A stretch of DNA of 64,000 nucleotides from an uncultured Mesorhizobium sp. (lineage in GTDB: Bacteria; Pseudomonadota; Alphaproteobacteria; Rhizobiales; Rhizobiaceae), in NCBI GenBank assembly GCA_937958475.1, contig CALFXR010000069.1, forward strand, positions 21,194-85,193. The letters are read 5' to 3'. The notes beneath the pieces were generated by a model. It was not told the origin of the DNA and did not search any database. It saw only the letters and a program-made list of their open reading frames with translations. The position numbers and the translations under genes are program-made. Shown piece by piece: positions 43,583 through 51,728 of the stretch (positions are counted from its first letter, which is position 1; each line of letters opens with the position of its first letter).

Positions 43583-44301
43583 GCGGGGGGCGGTTGCTGG
43601 TCGACGGGCTGACGGCAGGCTACGGCCGTTCGTCGGTCTTGAACGACGTTTCGCTGGAACTCGACAGAGGGCAGGTGATCGCGCTGCTTGGCGCCAACGG
43701 AGCCGGCAAGACGACCCTGCTGCGCTGCATTTCCGGGCTCATCAGGCCAACGCGCGGAAGCGTATCGCTGGAAGGCGCCTCGATCGTCGGATGCGCCCCG
43801 CACACGCTGATACGTCGCGGCATCGCCCACGTCCCCGAGGGGCGCCAGCCGTTCCCGCACCTTTCCGTGCGCGAGAACCTGCTGATGGGCGCCTACTCGC
43901 TGCCGGCCGGGAAGGCGGCGACTCAGGTCCTGGACCTCGTCTATCACTACTTCCCCATCCTGAAGGAGCGCACGCGCCAGCTGGCCGGGCTTCTCTCGGG
44001 CGGCGAGCAGCAGATGCTCGTCATCGCGCGCGCGCTCATGGGGCGCCCGCAGATCCTGTTGCTCGACGAGCCCTCGCTCGGGCTGTCGCCCAAGCTGGTG
44101 GGGACGGTCTTCTCGATCATCCGGCGCATCAACGAGGAACAGCAGATCTCCGTTCTCCTCGTCGAGCAGAACGCCAACGCGGCCCTTCAGGTCGCGACGC
44201 ACGGCTATCTCCTGGAACACGGTCGCGCCTCGCGAAAGTTCGACGCGGCCGAACTGCTGGCTTCGGACGAAGTCAGGAAATCCTATCTCGGGCACGGATG
44301 A
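43579..44301 (+). CDS. livF: Liv-type ABC ATP-binding protein LivF
   Basis: A 240-residue ATPase with Walker A GANGAGKTTLLRC, signature LSGGEQQMLVIARALM, Walker B ILLLDEPSLGLSP and the block GIAHVPEGRQPFPHLSVREN that marks LivF. Its ATG overlaps the livG stop (ATGA). The upstream part of the open frame is a shadow of livG. Confidence 0.94.
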   Translation: MSGGRLLVDGLTAGYGRSSVLNDVSLELDRGQVIALLGANGAGKTTLLRCISGLIRPTRGSVSLEGASIVGCAPHTLIRRGIAHVPEGRQPFPHLSVRENLLMGAYSLPAGKAATQVLDLVYHYFPILKERTRQLAGLLSGGEQQMLVIARALMGRPQILLLDEPSLGLSPKLVGTVFSIIRRINEEQQISVLLVEQNANAALQVATHGYLLEHGRASRKFDAAELLASDEVRKSYLGHG

Positions 44302-44342
44302 CGTCGCCCGAACTCAGTGTCTCACATCCAAGGGAGGACTAA

Positions 44343-45512
44343 ATGAGAAGCGTGATTACAAGACTGGCGGTGGCCGCCATGAGCCTTGCAGCATCGGCGG
44401 TTTACGCCGGCGCGGAGATGCAGGGCGTAACCGACGACAAGATCTTGGTAGGCTCGACCCAGCCGCTTTCGGGGCCGGTGGCGTCCTGGGGCGTGCCGAC
44501 CGCGAATGGCCTGCGCCTCGCGATCGACGACATCAACGCAGCCGGGGGGGTGCACGGCCGCAAGATCGAGATCATCATCGAGGATGATCAGTACGATCCG
44601 CGCAAGACCCTCCAGGCCGCAGACAAGCTGATGAACCTCGACAAGGTCTTCGTGCTCGTCCACTCGTTCGGCACGGCGCAGAACATGGCGCTGAAGCCGA
44701 TCGCCGAGGAAGCCGGCATGCCGCTCGTGTTTCCGTCGACCGGCGAACCGAAGGTCTGGGAGCCGACCAACGACCTCTTCTGGGGCTTCTACTTCCCCAA
44801 CAGGAGCCAGGGTCGCCTGATGATGCGCTATCTGGTCAAGGACAAGGGCTATTCGAAGATCGGCGTGATCTATCAGGACGACGATCTCGGCAAGAGCTAT
44901 CTCGAAGGCATCCACGCCGAGGCCGAGGCACTGGGCGTCAAGACTGTCGAGGAACTCGGAATCCAGCGCAACCTCATCGACACGAGCTCGCAGGTCAGCC
45001 GCCTCAAGGCGGCCGGCGCCGAGGCGATCATCGTGGCGACCGTGATTCCCCCGGCGGTCTCGATCGCCAAGGAGAGGGCGAAGCTGAACTGGGACGTCGA
45101 CCTGTTCCTTACCCAGGCGGCATACTCCGACACGTTCGTCGATCTGGCCGGCGACGCCGCCCAGGGCGTCCACGCGGTCTCGCAGGTCCAGATCCCCTAT
45201 CCGGAGGTTTCGCCGGAGGTCGCGGCGTGGAACGATCGCTACCAGAAGAAGTACGGCCAGAAGGCGGATCTCGGCGCTCTCTACGGCTATCAGGCGATGC
45301 TGATGTTCCGGTTCGGCCTCGAGAACGCGGGACGTGACCTGACCCGCCAGACGCTCGCGGACGGACTCGAGAAGATGAAGGACTATACGGATCTGTTCCA
45401 GACCGTTCCCTACACCCTCAGCGCCGACGACCACCTCGTCGCACATGGCGTGTACTTCTATCAGGTCGAAGCCGGCCGGTGGAAGCGGATCTCCGACTAC
45501 TTCCCGCTCTGA
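44343..45512 (+). CDS. Liv-type ABC transporter substrate-binding protein
   Basis: A 389-residue periplasmic receptor (Peripla_BP_6) with a signal peptide MRSVITRLAVAAMSLAASAV. GVTDDKILVGSTQPLSGPVA and NGLRLAIDDINAAGGVHGRK open the fold, and DDQYDPRKTLQAADKL follows. GGGAGGACTAA precedes ATG 44343. It is the last gene of the importer operon and is followed by a strong terminator. Relatives bind amino acids, amides, aromatic acids and short organic acids; the ligand here is unknown. Confidence 0.93.
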   Translation: MRSVITRLAVAAMSLAASAVYAGAEMQGVTDDKILVGSTQPLSGPVASWGVPTANGLRLAIDDINAAGGVHGRKIEIIIEDDQYDPRKTLQAADKLMNLDKVFVLVHSFGTAQNMALKPIAEEAGMPLVFPSTGEPKVWEPTNDLFWGFYFPNRSQGRLMMRYLVKDKGYSKIGVIYQDDDLGKSYLEGIHAEAEALGVKTVEELGIQRNLIDTSSQVSRLKAAGAEAIIVATVIPPAVSIAKERAKLNWDVDLFLTQAAYSDTFVDLAGDAAQGVHAVSQVQIPYPEVSPEVAAWNDRYQKKYGQKADLGALYGYQAMLMFRFGLENAGRDLTRQTLADGLEKMKDYTDLFQTVPYTLSADDHLVAHGVYFYQVEAGRWKRISDYFPL

Positions 45513-45620
45513 CCGCACGGTCGCAACGAGGGAGCGAGCCGCTCGGCGGCTCGCTCGGAACATCGGAGCGAAAGGACGGATCCCGTTCCCGGATCGCCCG
45601 ATGCCCGAAAGGCAAGGTGC

Positions 45621-45659
45621 AACGAAAAACCCCGCCGGTCGCCGGCGGGGTTTTTCGTT
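45621..45659. terminator. strong bidirectional intrinsic terminator
   Basis: A perfect 18-base stem: AACGAAAAACCCCGCCGG at 45621-45638 and its exact complement at 45642-45659, with a three-base loop. T-runs are present on both strands, suiting the convergent importer operon and enoyl-CoA hydratase gene. Confidence 0.92.
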
Positions 45660-45735
45660 TTCGTCATCGGAAGCGCGGGAATTCGCGCCTCGGGAGCCCG
45701 GCGGAAGGCCGGGCTCCGTTCGCCGGGGGCGTCGA

Positions 45736-46548
45736 TCAGAAGAACTCGTCGATGTCGCGCAGATCCTTGCCGGCGCGGTTCAGCGTCGCGACCCGGGCGA
45801 GCGCGTCCTCGCGCGTCAGGAGGTCCATGAACAGGCGCCGCTCGAGGTCGAGGCCTTCGCGAAGCGACAGGGAGCCGGCGGCGTGAACCAGGCGCTTGCA
45901 GTAGGCCACTGCCAGCGGCGGCATGCCCGCCAGCTGTTCGGCGCGCGCCAGCGCACTGCCGAGCACGTCGTCGGCGGAGAGCGAATGCACGATGCGCAGC
46001 GCGAGCGCCTCGCGCGGAGAAACCGGCTCGCCGAACAGGATCATCTCCATGCCCGGACCCGTGCCGATCAGGCGCGTCAGGCGCTGCGTGCCTCCGGCCC
46101 CCGGCAGGGTGCCGAGGCGGATTTCGGGAAAGCCGATCAGGTAGTCGCCGTCGAGCGCGACGCGGTAGTCGCAGGCCAGTGCCAGTTCCAGGCCGATGCC
46201 CTGGGCATTGCCGTTCATGGCGGCGATGATCGGGAGGCGGGAGGCGGCGAAGCGATGGAAGAGAAGGTCCATCGTCCGCTCGCCGACATAGCTGTCTTCC
46301 CCGTAGGAGGCGCCGCGCTCGATCAGCTTCCTCGACGTCTTCTCGATCTCGGGGAGCCTGAAGTGCTGGACGAAAGCGCCCTCGGCAGCGCCCGTGATGA
46401 TGATCGCGCGGGTTTCCTCGGATGCCTCGGCGCGGCGGAACTCCTTGTGCAGTGCTTCGAGCCCCGGCTCGTCCATGAATCCCGTTTCCGGGTCTCCGGC
46501 TTTCAGGATAACGATCTTCCCCCGGTTTTCCGTCGTCGCGCTTGTCAT
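45736..46548 (-). CDS. Enoyl-CoA hydratase/isomerase family (crotonase) protein
   Basis: A 270-residue crotonase-fold protein. AAMNGNAQGIGLELALACDY is the oxyanion-hole region and GFPEIRLGTLPGAGGTQRLT carries the glutamate of hydratases at the usual PEIRLG position. The segment SYGEDSYVGERTMDLLFHRF is not typical of fatty acid crotonases. It is divergent from the acyl-CoA ligase at 46655, with site D between them and only 38 bases from its start codon. Confidence 0.88.
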   Translation of the reverse strand: MTSATTENRGKIVILKAGDPETGFMDEPGLEALHKEFRRAEASEETRAIIITGAAEGAFVQHFRLPEIEKTSRKLIERGASYGEDSYVGERTMDLLFHRFAASRLPIIAAMNGNAQGIGLELALACDYRVALDGDYLIGFPEIRLGTLPGAGGTQRLTRLIGTGPGMEMILFGEPVSPREALALRIVHSLSADDVLGSALARAEQLAGMPPLAVAYCKRLVHAAGSLSLREGLDLERRLFMDLLTREDALARVATLNRAGKDLRDIDEFF

Positions 46549-46585
46549 CGTGTCTTGTGCTCCTCGCTTAAACGCAGTATTGAAA

Positions 46586-46605
46586 ACAGTATAAATGTAG
46601 ACACT
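46586..46605 (-). promoter_or_regulatory. candidate GntR operator, site D
   Basis: On the minus strand AGTGTCTACATTTATACTGT, sharing TACATTTATAC with the equivalent positions of site C and fitting TGTnnACAnTT. It lies in the divergent gap between the crotonase and the acyl-CoA ligase genes. Confidence 0.6.
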
Positions 46606-46654
46606 TGATCCGGCAATCGCGTACGTCGGATTATCGAGCGATCGGAGTTGAAAT

Positions 46655-48205
46655 TTGCGAGTGATCGATATCTTCGACGTCGGCGTGAGGCGTCATCCCG
46701 ACCGGCCGGCCTTCGTGGACGGCGATCGTCATCTCACCTACACCGAGGCGCAGGCGGCATCGGGGCGTATCGCCAACCTGCTGCGCGAACTCGGCATCGC
46801 CGAGCAGGAGCGCGTCGCCACGCTCGGACCGAACTGCATCGAAAGCGTCATGGCCCAGCTCGGCATCTGGCGGGCGGGTGCGACCTGGGTGCCGCTCAAC
46901 GCAAGGAGCCCGCTCGAGGAACTCGTCCACTCGTTGCGGATAACCGAGGCGAAGTGCGTCTTCTACCACACCGCCTACGCCGAGACCGTGGACAAGGTCG
47001 CGCGCGGGCTGTCGGCCGACATCCGGTGGATCGCCATGGATGCCGGCGGGGAGGGGGAGGGCCTGCTGACGCGAATGGCCGCCTATCCCGTCGACTGTCC
47101 GATCCTCGGCGACGGTCCCCATTCCATGTTCGCGATGATGATGACCAGCGGCACGACTGGTTTGCCGAAGGCGGTCATCATGACGCATCTGATGTACGAG
47201 ACGCTTGTCAACGCATGGCAGGCCTATTTCCCCTACGACGTTCCGCCGGTCCATCTCGGCGTCGCACCGCTCACCCATGCTGCCGGTGCGGTGATGGCGA
47301 CACTCTTCCCCTGGGCCACCACCAACGTCATCATGCGGGAATTCGATGCCGGCAAGGTCCTGGCCGCGATCGAACGCCACCGGATCACGACCGTCTTCCT
47401 GACGCCGACCATGATCTACATGCTGCTGGCGCATCCCGATATCCGCAAGTACGACTACTCCTCGCTGCGCTACGTCCACTATTTCGCGGCGCCGATGGCG
47501 GCCGACAAGCTGAAGGAGGCGATCGGCATCTTCGGCCCCGTCTTCGCGCAGGCCTTCGGGCAGACCGAAATGGTGGTTGCAGCGACGCTCTTCACGCCGG
47601 GCGAGCACACGGAGGCGCTTTCCTCTCCGCAACTGGAGCATCGTCTCTGGAGCGCCGGCAGGGCGACCCACGTCGCGGTTGTCGAGATCATGGACGACGA
47701 AGGCAACATCCTGCCGCGCGGCGAGCGGGGCGAGATCGTCTGCCGCACCAATCTCGCCACGCCCGGCTACCACAACAATCCGGCCGCAACCGCCGAACTG
47801 CAGGCCGGCGGCTGGCACCATACCGGCGACATCGGCCGGATCGACGAGGACGGTTTTGTCTACATCCTCGACCGCAAGAAGGACATGATCATCTCGGGCG
47901 GATTCAACGTCTATCCGAACGAGGTCGAGCAGGTCCTCATGCGGCACACGGCGATCCGCGACTGCGCCGTCGTCGGCGCGCCCGACGACAAGTGGGGCGA
48001 GGCGGTCATCGCCGTCATCGAATTGCGTGATGGCGCGACGATCGACGACTTGGAACTCATCGCCGACTGCAAGGAGCGCATCGGCAGCGTCAAGTCGCCC
48101 AAGCGCGTCGAGATCTGGCCGAGCCTGCCGAGAAGCCAGAACGGCAAGGTGCTGAAGCGCGAGATCAGGGCGAAGTTCTGGGAAGGCCGCGCGCGGAGCA
48201 TCTGA
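46655..48205 (+). CDS. Acyl-CoA synthetase (AMP-forming, ANL superfamily)
   Basis: A 516-residue AMP-dependent acid:CoA ligase. The P-loop is MTSGTTGLPKAVIMT, A5 is AFGQTEMVV, the hinge region is GFVYILDRKKDMIISGGFNV, YPNEVEQVLMRH follows, and the catalytic lysine is in SQNGKVLKREIR. TTG 46655 is the start by family alignment; GTG 46661 is possible. It would activate the imported acid to its CoA ester at the cost of ATP, the entry step for the enzymes around it. Confidence 0.92.
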   Translation: MRVIDIFDVGVRRHPDRPAFVDGDRHLTYTEAQAASGRIANLLRELGIAEQERVATLGPNCIESVMAQLGIWRAGATWVPLNARSPLEELVHSLRITEAKCVFYHTAYAETVDKVARGLSADIRWIAMDAGGEGEGLLTRMAAYPVDCPILGDGPHSMFAMMMTSGTTGLPKAVIMTHLMYETLVNAWQAYFPYDVPPVHLGVAPLTHAAGAVMATLFPWATTNVIMREFDAGKVLAAIERHRITTVFLTPTMIYMLLAHPDIRKYDYSSLRYVHYFAAPMAADKLKEAIGIFGPVFAQAFGQTEMVVAATLFTPGEHTEALSSPQLEHRLWSAGRATHVAVVEIMDDEGNILPRGERGEIVCRTNLATPGYHNNPAATAELQAGGWHHTGDIGRIDEDGFVYILDRKKDMIISGGFNVYPNEVEQVLMRHTAIRDCAVVGAPDDKWGEAVIAVIELRDGATIDDLELIADCKERIGSVKSPKRVEIWPSLPRSQNGKVLKREIRAKFWEGRARSI

Positions 48206-48335
48206 GCCGGCGCGGACCGCAAGGCGTCCGCCGCCCACCGCGCGGAGCTGCAAGTCGGCCCGTGCGGCGGCCGCGGGCGCCATCGCAGCCGTCCCGTCCC
48301 GGTCTCCCGTTCCACGACCCGATTGGGGGGTGAAG

Positions 48336-49724
48336 ATGTCATTGGAATTGCAGGCGAACCTGAAGGATGTCGACGTCCTGGTGGCCGGTGCGGGCGTCGC
48401 CGGACTGATGGCCGCCGTCACCGCCGCGCATGCCGGGGCGCGGGTCTGCGTGGTGGAGAAGCAGCCCGTCTCCGGCGGGAGCTCATACATTTCCGGCGGC
48501 TTCTTCGCCTTCGCCGGCACGGAGGAACAGGCCGCTCTCGGCATCTCCGACAGTTCCGCTCAGCTGGAAGCCGACCTGCTGACGGTCGGCGGAGGCCTGT
48601 GCGACCCGGCGCTGGTCCGCCAGTTCGCCGACCACCAGTTCGAGACCTACGAGTTCCTGAAGCTGCTGGGGACGCATTTCCAGCCGCCCGTGCTGAGTTC
48701 CGGCCAATCGGTGCCGCGCTCGCATCAGGTCTACGTGCCGTCGCTCGTCGGCACGCTCGAGAAGGAACTGGCCGCGAGCGGGGGAAAGCTCGTCTGGAAC
48801 ACCTCCCTGAGCGAACTGGCCGTCGGTCCGAACGGCCTCGTCGCCGGACTGGCGGTGAAGGGCATCGACGAGATCGTTCGCGTCCGCCCCAACAAGGCGA
48901 CGATCCTGGCGACCGGGGGGTTCTCGCGAAACCGCGAAATGATCGAGCGGTTCGCGCCCGGCAAGGGGAGGGCACTGCTCATCGGCGGCAACGGAAACAG
49001 CGGCGACGGCATCGCGCTTGCCGAATCCGCCGGCGCCGTCCTGCGCGACATGGACCAGATCAAGGGGACGTTCGGCTGCCACCCCGACTATTCCGGCGAC
49101 AGTTCGGAGATCCTGCTGTCGAACTATTCCGGCGCGATCATCGTCAACAAGGAGGGCCGGCGCTTCGTCAACGAGTCGCTGTCATACAAGCTTCTCGGCG
49201 ACGCCTGCCTCGATCAGCCGGACTGCCTCGGCTTCGAGATCTTCGACCGCAAGGTGATGGACCGCTCGCAGCCCGGCACCGTGATGTTCGATTTCGACGA
49301 TGTCGCCCGGCGCGGGCTGCTGGTCACGGCCGGGAGCCTCGAGGAACTCGCCGGCAAGATCGGCATCCCGCCGGAGAGCCTGGTCGGGGAGATCGACGGC
49401 TACAATGCGAGAATCCGGGCTGGCGAGCCCGATCCGCTCGGCCGCCGGTCGCTGTCCATGGGCTACGGCGAACCGCTGCCGATCGACGAGCCGCCCTTCC
49501 ATGCCTTCAAGGCCACCGCGGGGATCGTCGCGACCTATTGCGGCGTGACCGTCGATGCGTTCGCCCGCCTGCTCGACGGCGAAGGCAGGCCGATCGACCA
49601 CGTCTACGCGATCGGCGAGATCATGGGCGGATTCCATGGACGGGCCTACATGACCGGCACCTCTCTCGGGAAATCGGCGGTGTTCGGCCGCATCGCCGGA
49701 TCGCATGCCTGCGGAGGAGCGTAA
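48336..49724 (+). CDS. FAD-dependent oxidoreductase, fumarate-reductase/ketosteroid-dehydrogenase-like
   Basis: A 462-residue flavoprotein of the FAD_binding_2 (succinate dehydrogenase/fumarate reductase flavoprotein) family. VLVAGAGVAGLMAAVTAAHAG and VVEKQPVSGGSSYISGG form the FAD site, KATILATGGFSRNREMIERF and IVNKEGRRFVNESLS come later, and AIGEIMGGFHGRAYMTGTSLG is the C-terminal FAD contact. ATG 48336 has GGGGGGTG before it. It may introduce a double bond next to a carboxylate or ketone. It is followed by a fragment of a similar protein. Confidence 0.9.
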   Translation: MSLELQANLKDVDVLVAGAGVAGLMAAVTAAHAGARVCVVEKQPVSGGSSYISGGFFAFAGTEEQAALGISDSSAQLEADLLTVGGGLCDPALVRQFADHQFETYEFLKLLGTHFQPPVLSSGQSVPRSHQVYVPSLVGTLEKELAASGGKLVWNTSLSELAVGPNGLVAGLAVKGIDEIVRVRPNKATILATGGFSRNREMIERFAPGKGRALLIGGNGNSGDGIALAESAGAVLRDMDQIKGTFGCHPDYSGDSSEILLSNYSGAIIVNKEGRRFVNESLSYKLLGDACLDQPDCLGFEIFDRKVMDRSQPGTVMFDFDDVARRGLLVTAGSLEELAGKIGIPPESLVGEIDGYNARIRAGEPDPLGRRSLSMGYGEPLPIDEPPFHAFKATAGIVATYCGVTVDAFARLLDGEGRPIDHVYAIGEIMGGFHGRAYMTGTSLGKSAVFGRIAGSHACGGA

Positions 49725-49990
49725 CGGACAGCGAGATTCTTGATCTGCCGGTTCTCGGCGGTGGCGGTGCCGGGCCGGCGGCGGCCATATCGGCACACGA
49801 TCCCGGTGCATCGGTCGCCATTCCGGAGAAGCGCGAGGTTGCCGGCGGCAACACGCGGCTGAACGCGGGATCGCTGCCCGGTGCCGCAACCAAGCAGCAG
49901 GCGGAGAGAGGCATCGAGGATTCGCCGGCGCTGTTGAAGGCCGATCGAGGAAACCGGACAGGCCGCGCCTGCTGGCGTCAACTCCATTGA
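49721..49990 (+). pseudogene. N-terminal fragment of a second FAD_binding_2 flavoprotein
   Basis: In this frame the DNA encodes SEILDLPVLGGGGAGPAAAI, then SAHDPGASVAIPEKREVAGG and NTRLNAGSLPGAATKQQAERG, followed by IEDSPALLKAD: the FAD-binding start of a fumarate-reductase-type flavoprotein. There is no ATG, GTG or TTG start in front of it and the frame ends after about 90 residues, so it cannot make the usual 450-500-residue enzyme. It directly follows the intact flavoprotein and may be the leftover of a gene lost in a rearrangement. Confidence 0.7.
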
Positions 49991-50233
49991 ATCCGCCCAC
50001 GCCGGCGCTGCGCGCATCGCATTGAATTCGCCCGTGATAGTATCGACAGAATGAAAGAAAACTGTTGACAGTTTACGGTGCGAGTGGCTTGTTAGGTCGA
50101 TCGTCGAGTTCTCGGGGACACGCCGCCAGCCCTTCCGCGGGTGCGGCCTGCGCTGCGGGATCGCCAGCGGAATCGGGCGCCATCCTCGAAGGCGCGAACG
50201 TCATGCCGGAAGTTGGAATCAAGGGAATCGATA
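49991..50233. other. intergenic region ahead of the isochorismatase-family gene
   Basis: No supported gene. It holds operator-like site E at 50061-50080 and, about 150 bases later, the isochorismatase-family start. Confidence 0.5.
50061..50080 (+). promoter_or_regulatory. candidate GntR operator/promoter, site E
   Basis: ACTGTTGACAGTTTACGGTG, sharing ACTGTTGACA with site C and fitting TGTnnACAnTT. TTGACA at 50065-50070 is a -35-like hexamer pointing to the operon that starts at 50234. Confidence 0.6.
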
Positions 50234-50830
50234 ATGGCCTTCAAGGATAATACCGCTCTGCTCCTGCTCGATTTGCAGAACGAAATGACGAGCCCCCAGG
50301 GCAAGGTCGGCGCACACGGCCTGGCGCAGCAGATCGCTGCCGGAAAGGTGCTCGAGAACGCCGCCGCGGCGCTCGCCCATGCGCGCCGTGAAGGTCACGC
50401 CGTCGTCCATGTCAGGCTCGGTTTTCGCGCTGACTATCTTGACTGCCTCAGCGTCGCTCCGCGTATCCAGAAGCTGAAGGACAACCGGGCGGCGATCGAG
50501 GGCGAGTGGGGAACCGAGTTCGCCCCGGAGGTCGCCCCCAACGCCGATGAGCTGATCATCACGAAGAAATGTGTGAATCCGTTTTTCAACACCGGCTTGA
50601 TGACCTGGCTGATGCAGAACGGCATCCGCAGCGTCGTCCTCTCCGGCGTCGTCACCAACCTGGCCGTCGAAAGCACGGCTCGCTTCGCCGACGATGCGGG
50701 TTTCGCGGTCACGGTCCTCAAGGACGCCTGCACCGCTCCCAATCCGGCTTGGCACGAATTCGCCGTCGGGCAGATCCTGCCCGTCTTCGCCCGCGTCTGC
50801 GAAACGGCCGACTACGCCAAGGGAGCCTGA
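50234..50830 (+). CDS. Isochorismatase-family protein without the catalytic cysteine
   Basis: A 198-residue protein with the alpha/beta isochorismatase fold. D13 in LLLLDLQNEM and K111/K112 in ITKKCVNPF fit two members of the Asp-Lys-Cys triad of cysteine hydrolases, but the motif that should read TNxCVEST is TNLAVESTAR, with alanine at position 144. It is therefore not a classical amidase; isochorismatases proper also lack that cysteine. The frame is open upstream to 50141, but the family start is ATG 50234. It opens a five-gene run to 55205. Confidence 0.88.
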   Translation: MAFKDNTALLLLDLQNEMTSPQGKVGAHGLAQQIAAGKVLENAAAALAHARREGHAVVHVRLGFRADYLDCLSVAPRIQKLKDNRAAIEGEWGTEFAPEVAPNADELIITKKCVNPFFNTGLMTWLMQNGIRSVVLSGVVTNLAVESTARFADDAGFAVTVLKDACTAPNPAWHEFAVGQILPVFARVCETADYAKGA

Positions 50831-50832
50831 TC

Positions 50833-51702
50833 GTGGATCGCGCCGAACGACTACGCAAATTCGTCGATCAGCGGAGAGGCCTGCCGGTACCCGGGGCCGC
50901 CAATCCGCTCTTTGCCAAGATCATCGAGGGTCTCGGATTCGAAGCCGTCTACATCTCGGGCGCGGCCGTCGCGAACATGCAGTACGGTCTCCCCGATCTC
51001 GGCCTGACGACCGCCACCGAGATCGTTGCCGCCACCAATGCGATCTACGAAGCGACGAGCATTCCGCTCGTCGTGGACGGGGATACCGGCTACGGGAACG
51101 CGCTCAACGTCTATCGCACGGTGCGCCAGCTCGAGCGCGCGGGCGCATCGGCCATTCAGCTGGAAGACCAGACCTTCCCGAAGAAGTGCGGCCATTTCGC
51201 CGGAAAGGACGTCATTTCGAGCGCCGAGATGGTCCAGAAGATCAAGGCGGCGACCGATTCCAGAGCGCACGACTCCACCCTCATCATCGCCCGCACCGAC
51301 GCATTCGCCGTCGAGGGCCTCGACAGGGCGATCGAGCGCGCGAACCTGTACGCGCAGGCGGGCGCCGACCTGACCTTCGTCGAAGCCGTCACCTCGGTCG
51401 AGGATCTCCGCCGCGTGGCGAGCGAGATCCCGGTGCCGCAGGTTGGCAACATCGTCTTCGGCGGCAAGACGCCGGATCCGGGCGGGCCGGCCTTCGAGGA
51501 AATGGGATTCTCCTTCGTGCTGTATGCGAACGCGGCTCTCCAGGCCGCCGTTCACGCGACCGAAGTCGTGCTTGGATCCTTGAAGTCCGAAAGATCCCTG
51601 AACATGGTGTCGGAGTTGCTCACCTCGTTCGAGAACCGGCAGCGGATCGTGGCCAAGGGGGCATGGGACGAGTTGGAAGAAAGGTACCGCGTTCGCACCT
51701 AG
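50833..51702 (+). CDS. Isocitrate lyase/PEP mutase superfamily lyase
   Basis: A 289-residue TIM-barrel enzyme. LPVPGAANPLFAKIIEGLGF, VVDGDTGYGNALNVYRTVRQ (metal-binding aspartates) and QLEDQTFPKKCGH (active-site KKCGH at residues 117-121) mark the 2-methylisocitrate lyase/dimethylmalate lyase/oxaloacetase branch; the Cys in KKCGH points to lyase activity. It starts with GTG 50833, two bases after the previous stop. It would split a 2-hydroxy di- or tricarboxylic acid, probably giving succinate, propionate, pyruvate or oxalate depending on the substrate. Confidence 0.9.
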   Translation: MDRAERLRKFVDQRRGLPVPGAANPLFAKIIEGLGFEAVYISGAAVANMQYGLPDLGLTTATEIVAATNAIYEATSIPLVVDGDTGYGNALNVYRTVRQLERAGASAIQLEDQTFPKKCGHFAGKDVISSAEMVQKIKAATDSRAHDSTLIIARTDAFAVEGLDRAIERANLYAQAGADLTFVEAVTSVEDLRRVASEIPVPQVGNIVFGGKTPDPGGPAFEEMGFSFVLYANAALQAAVHATEVVLGSLKSERSLNMVSELLTSFENRQRIVAKGAWDELEERYRVRT

Positions 51703-51728
51703 AACCGGTTCAGGGGCTGAGAAGAGAG

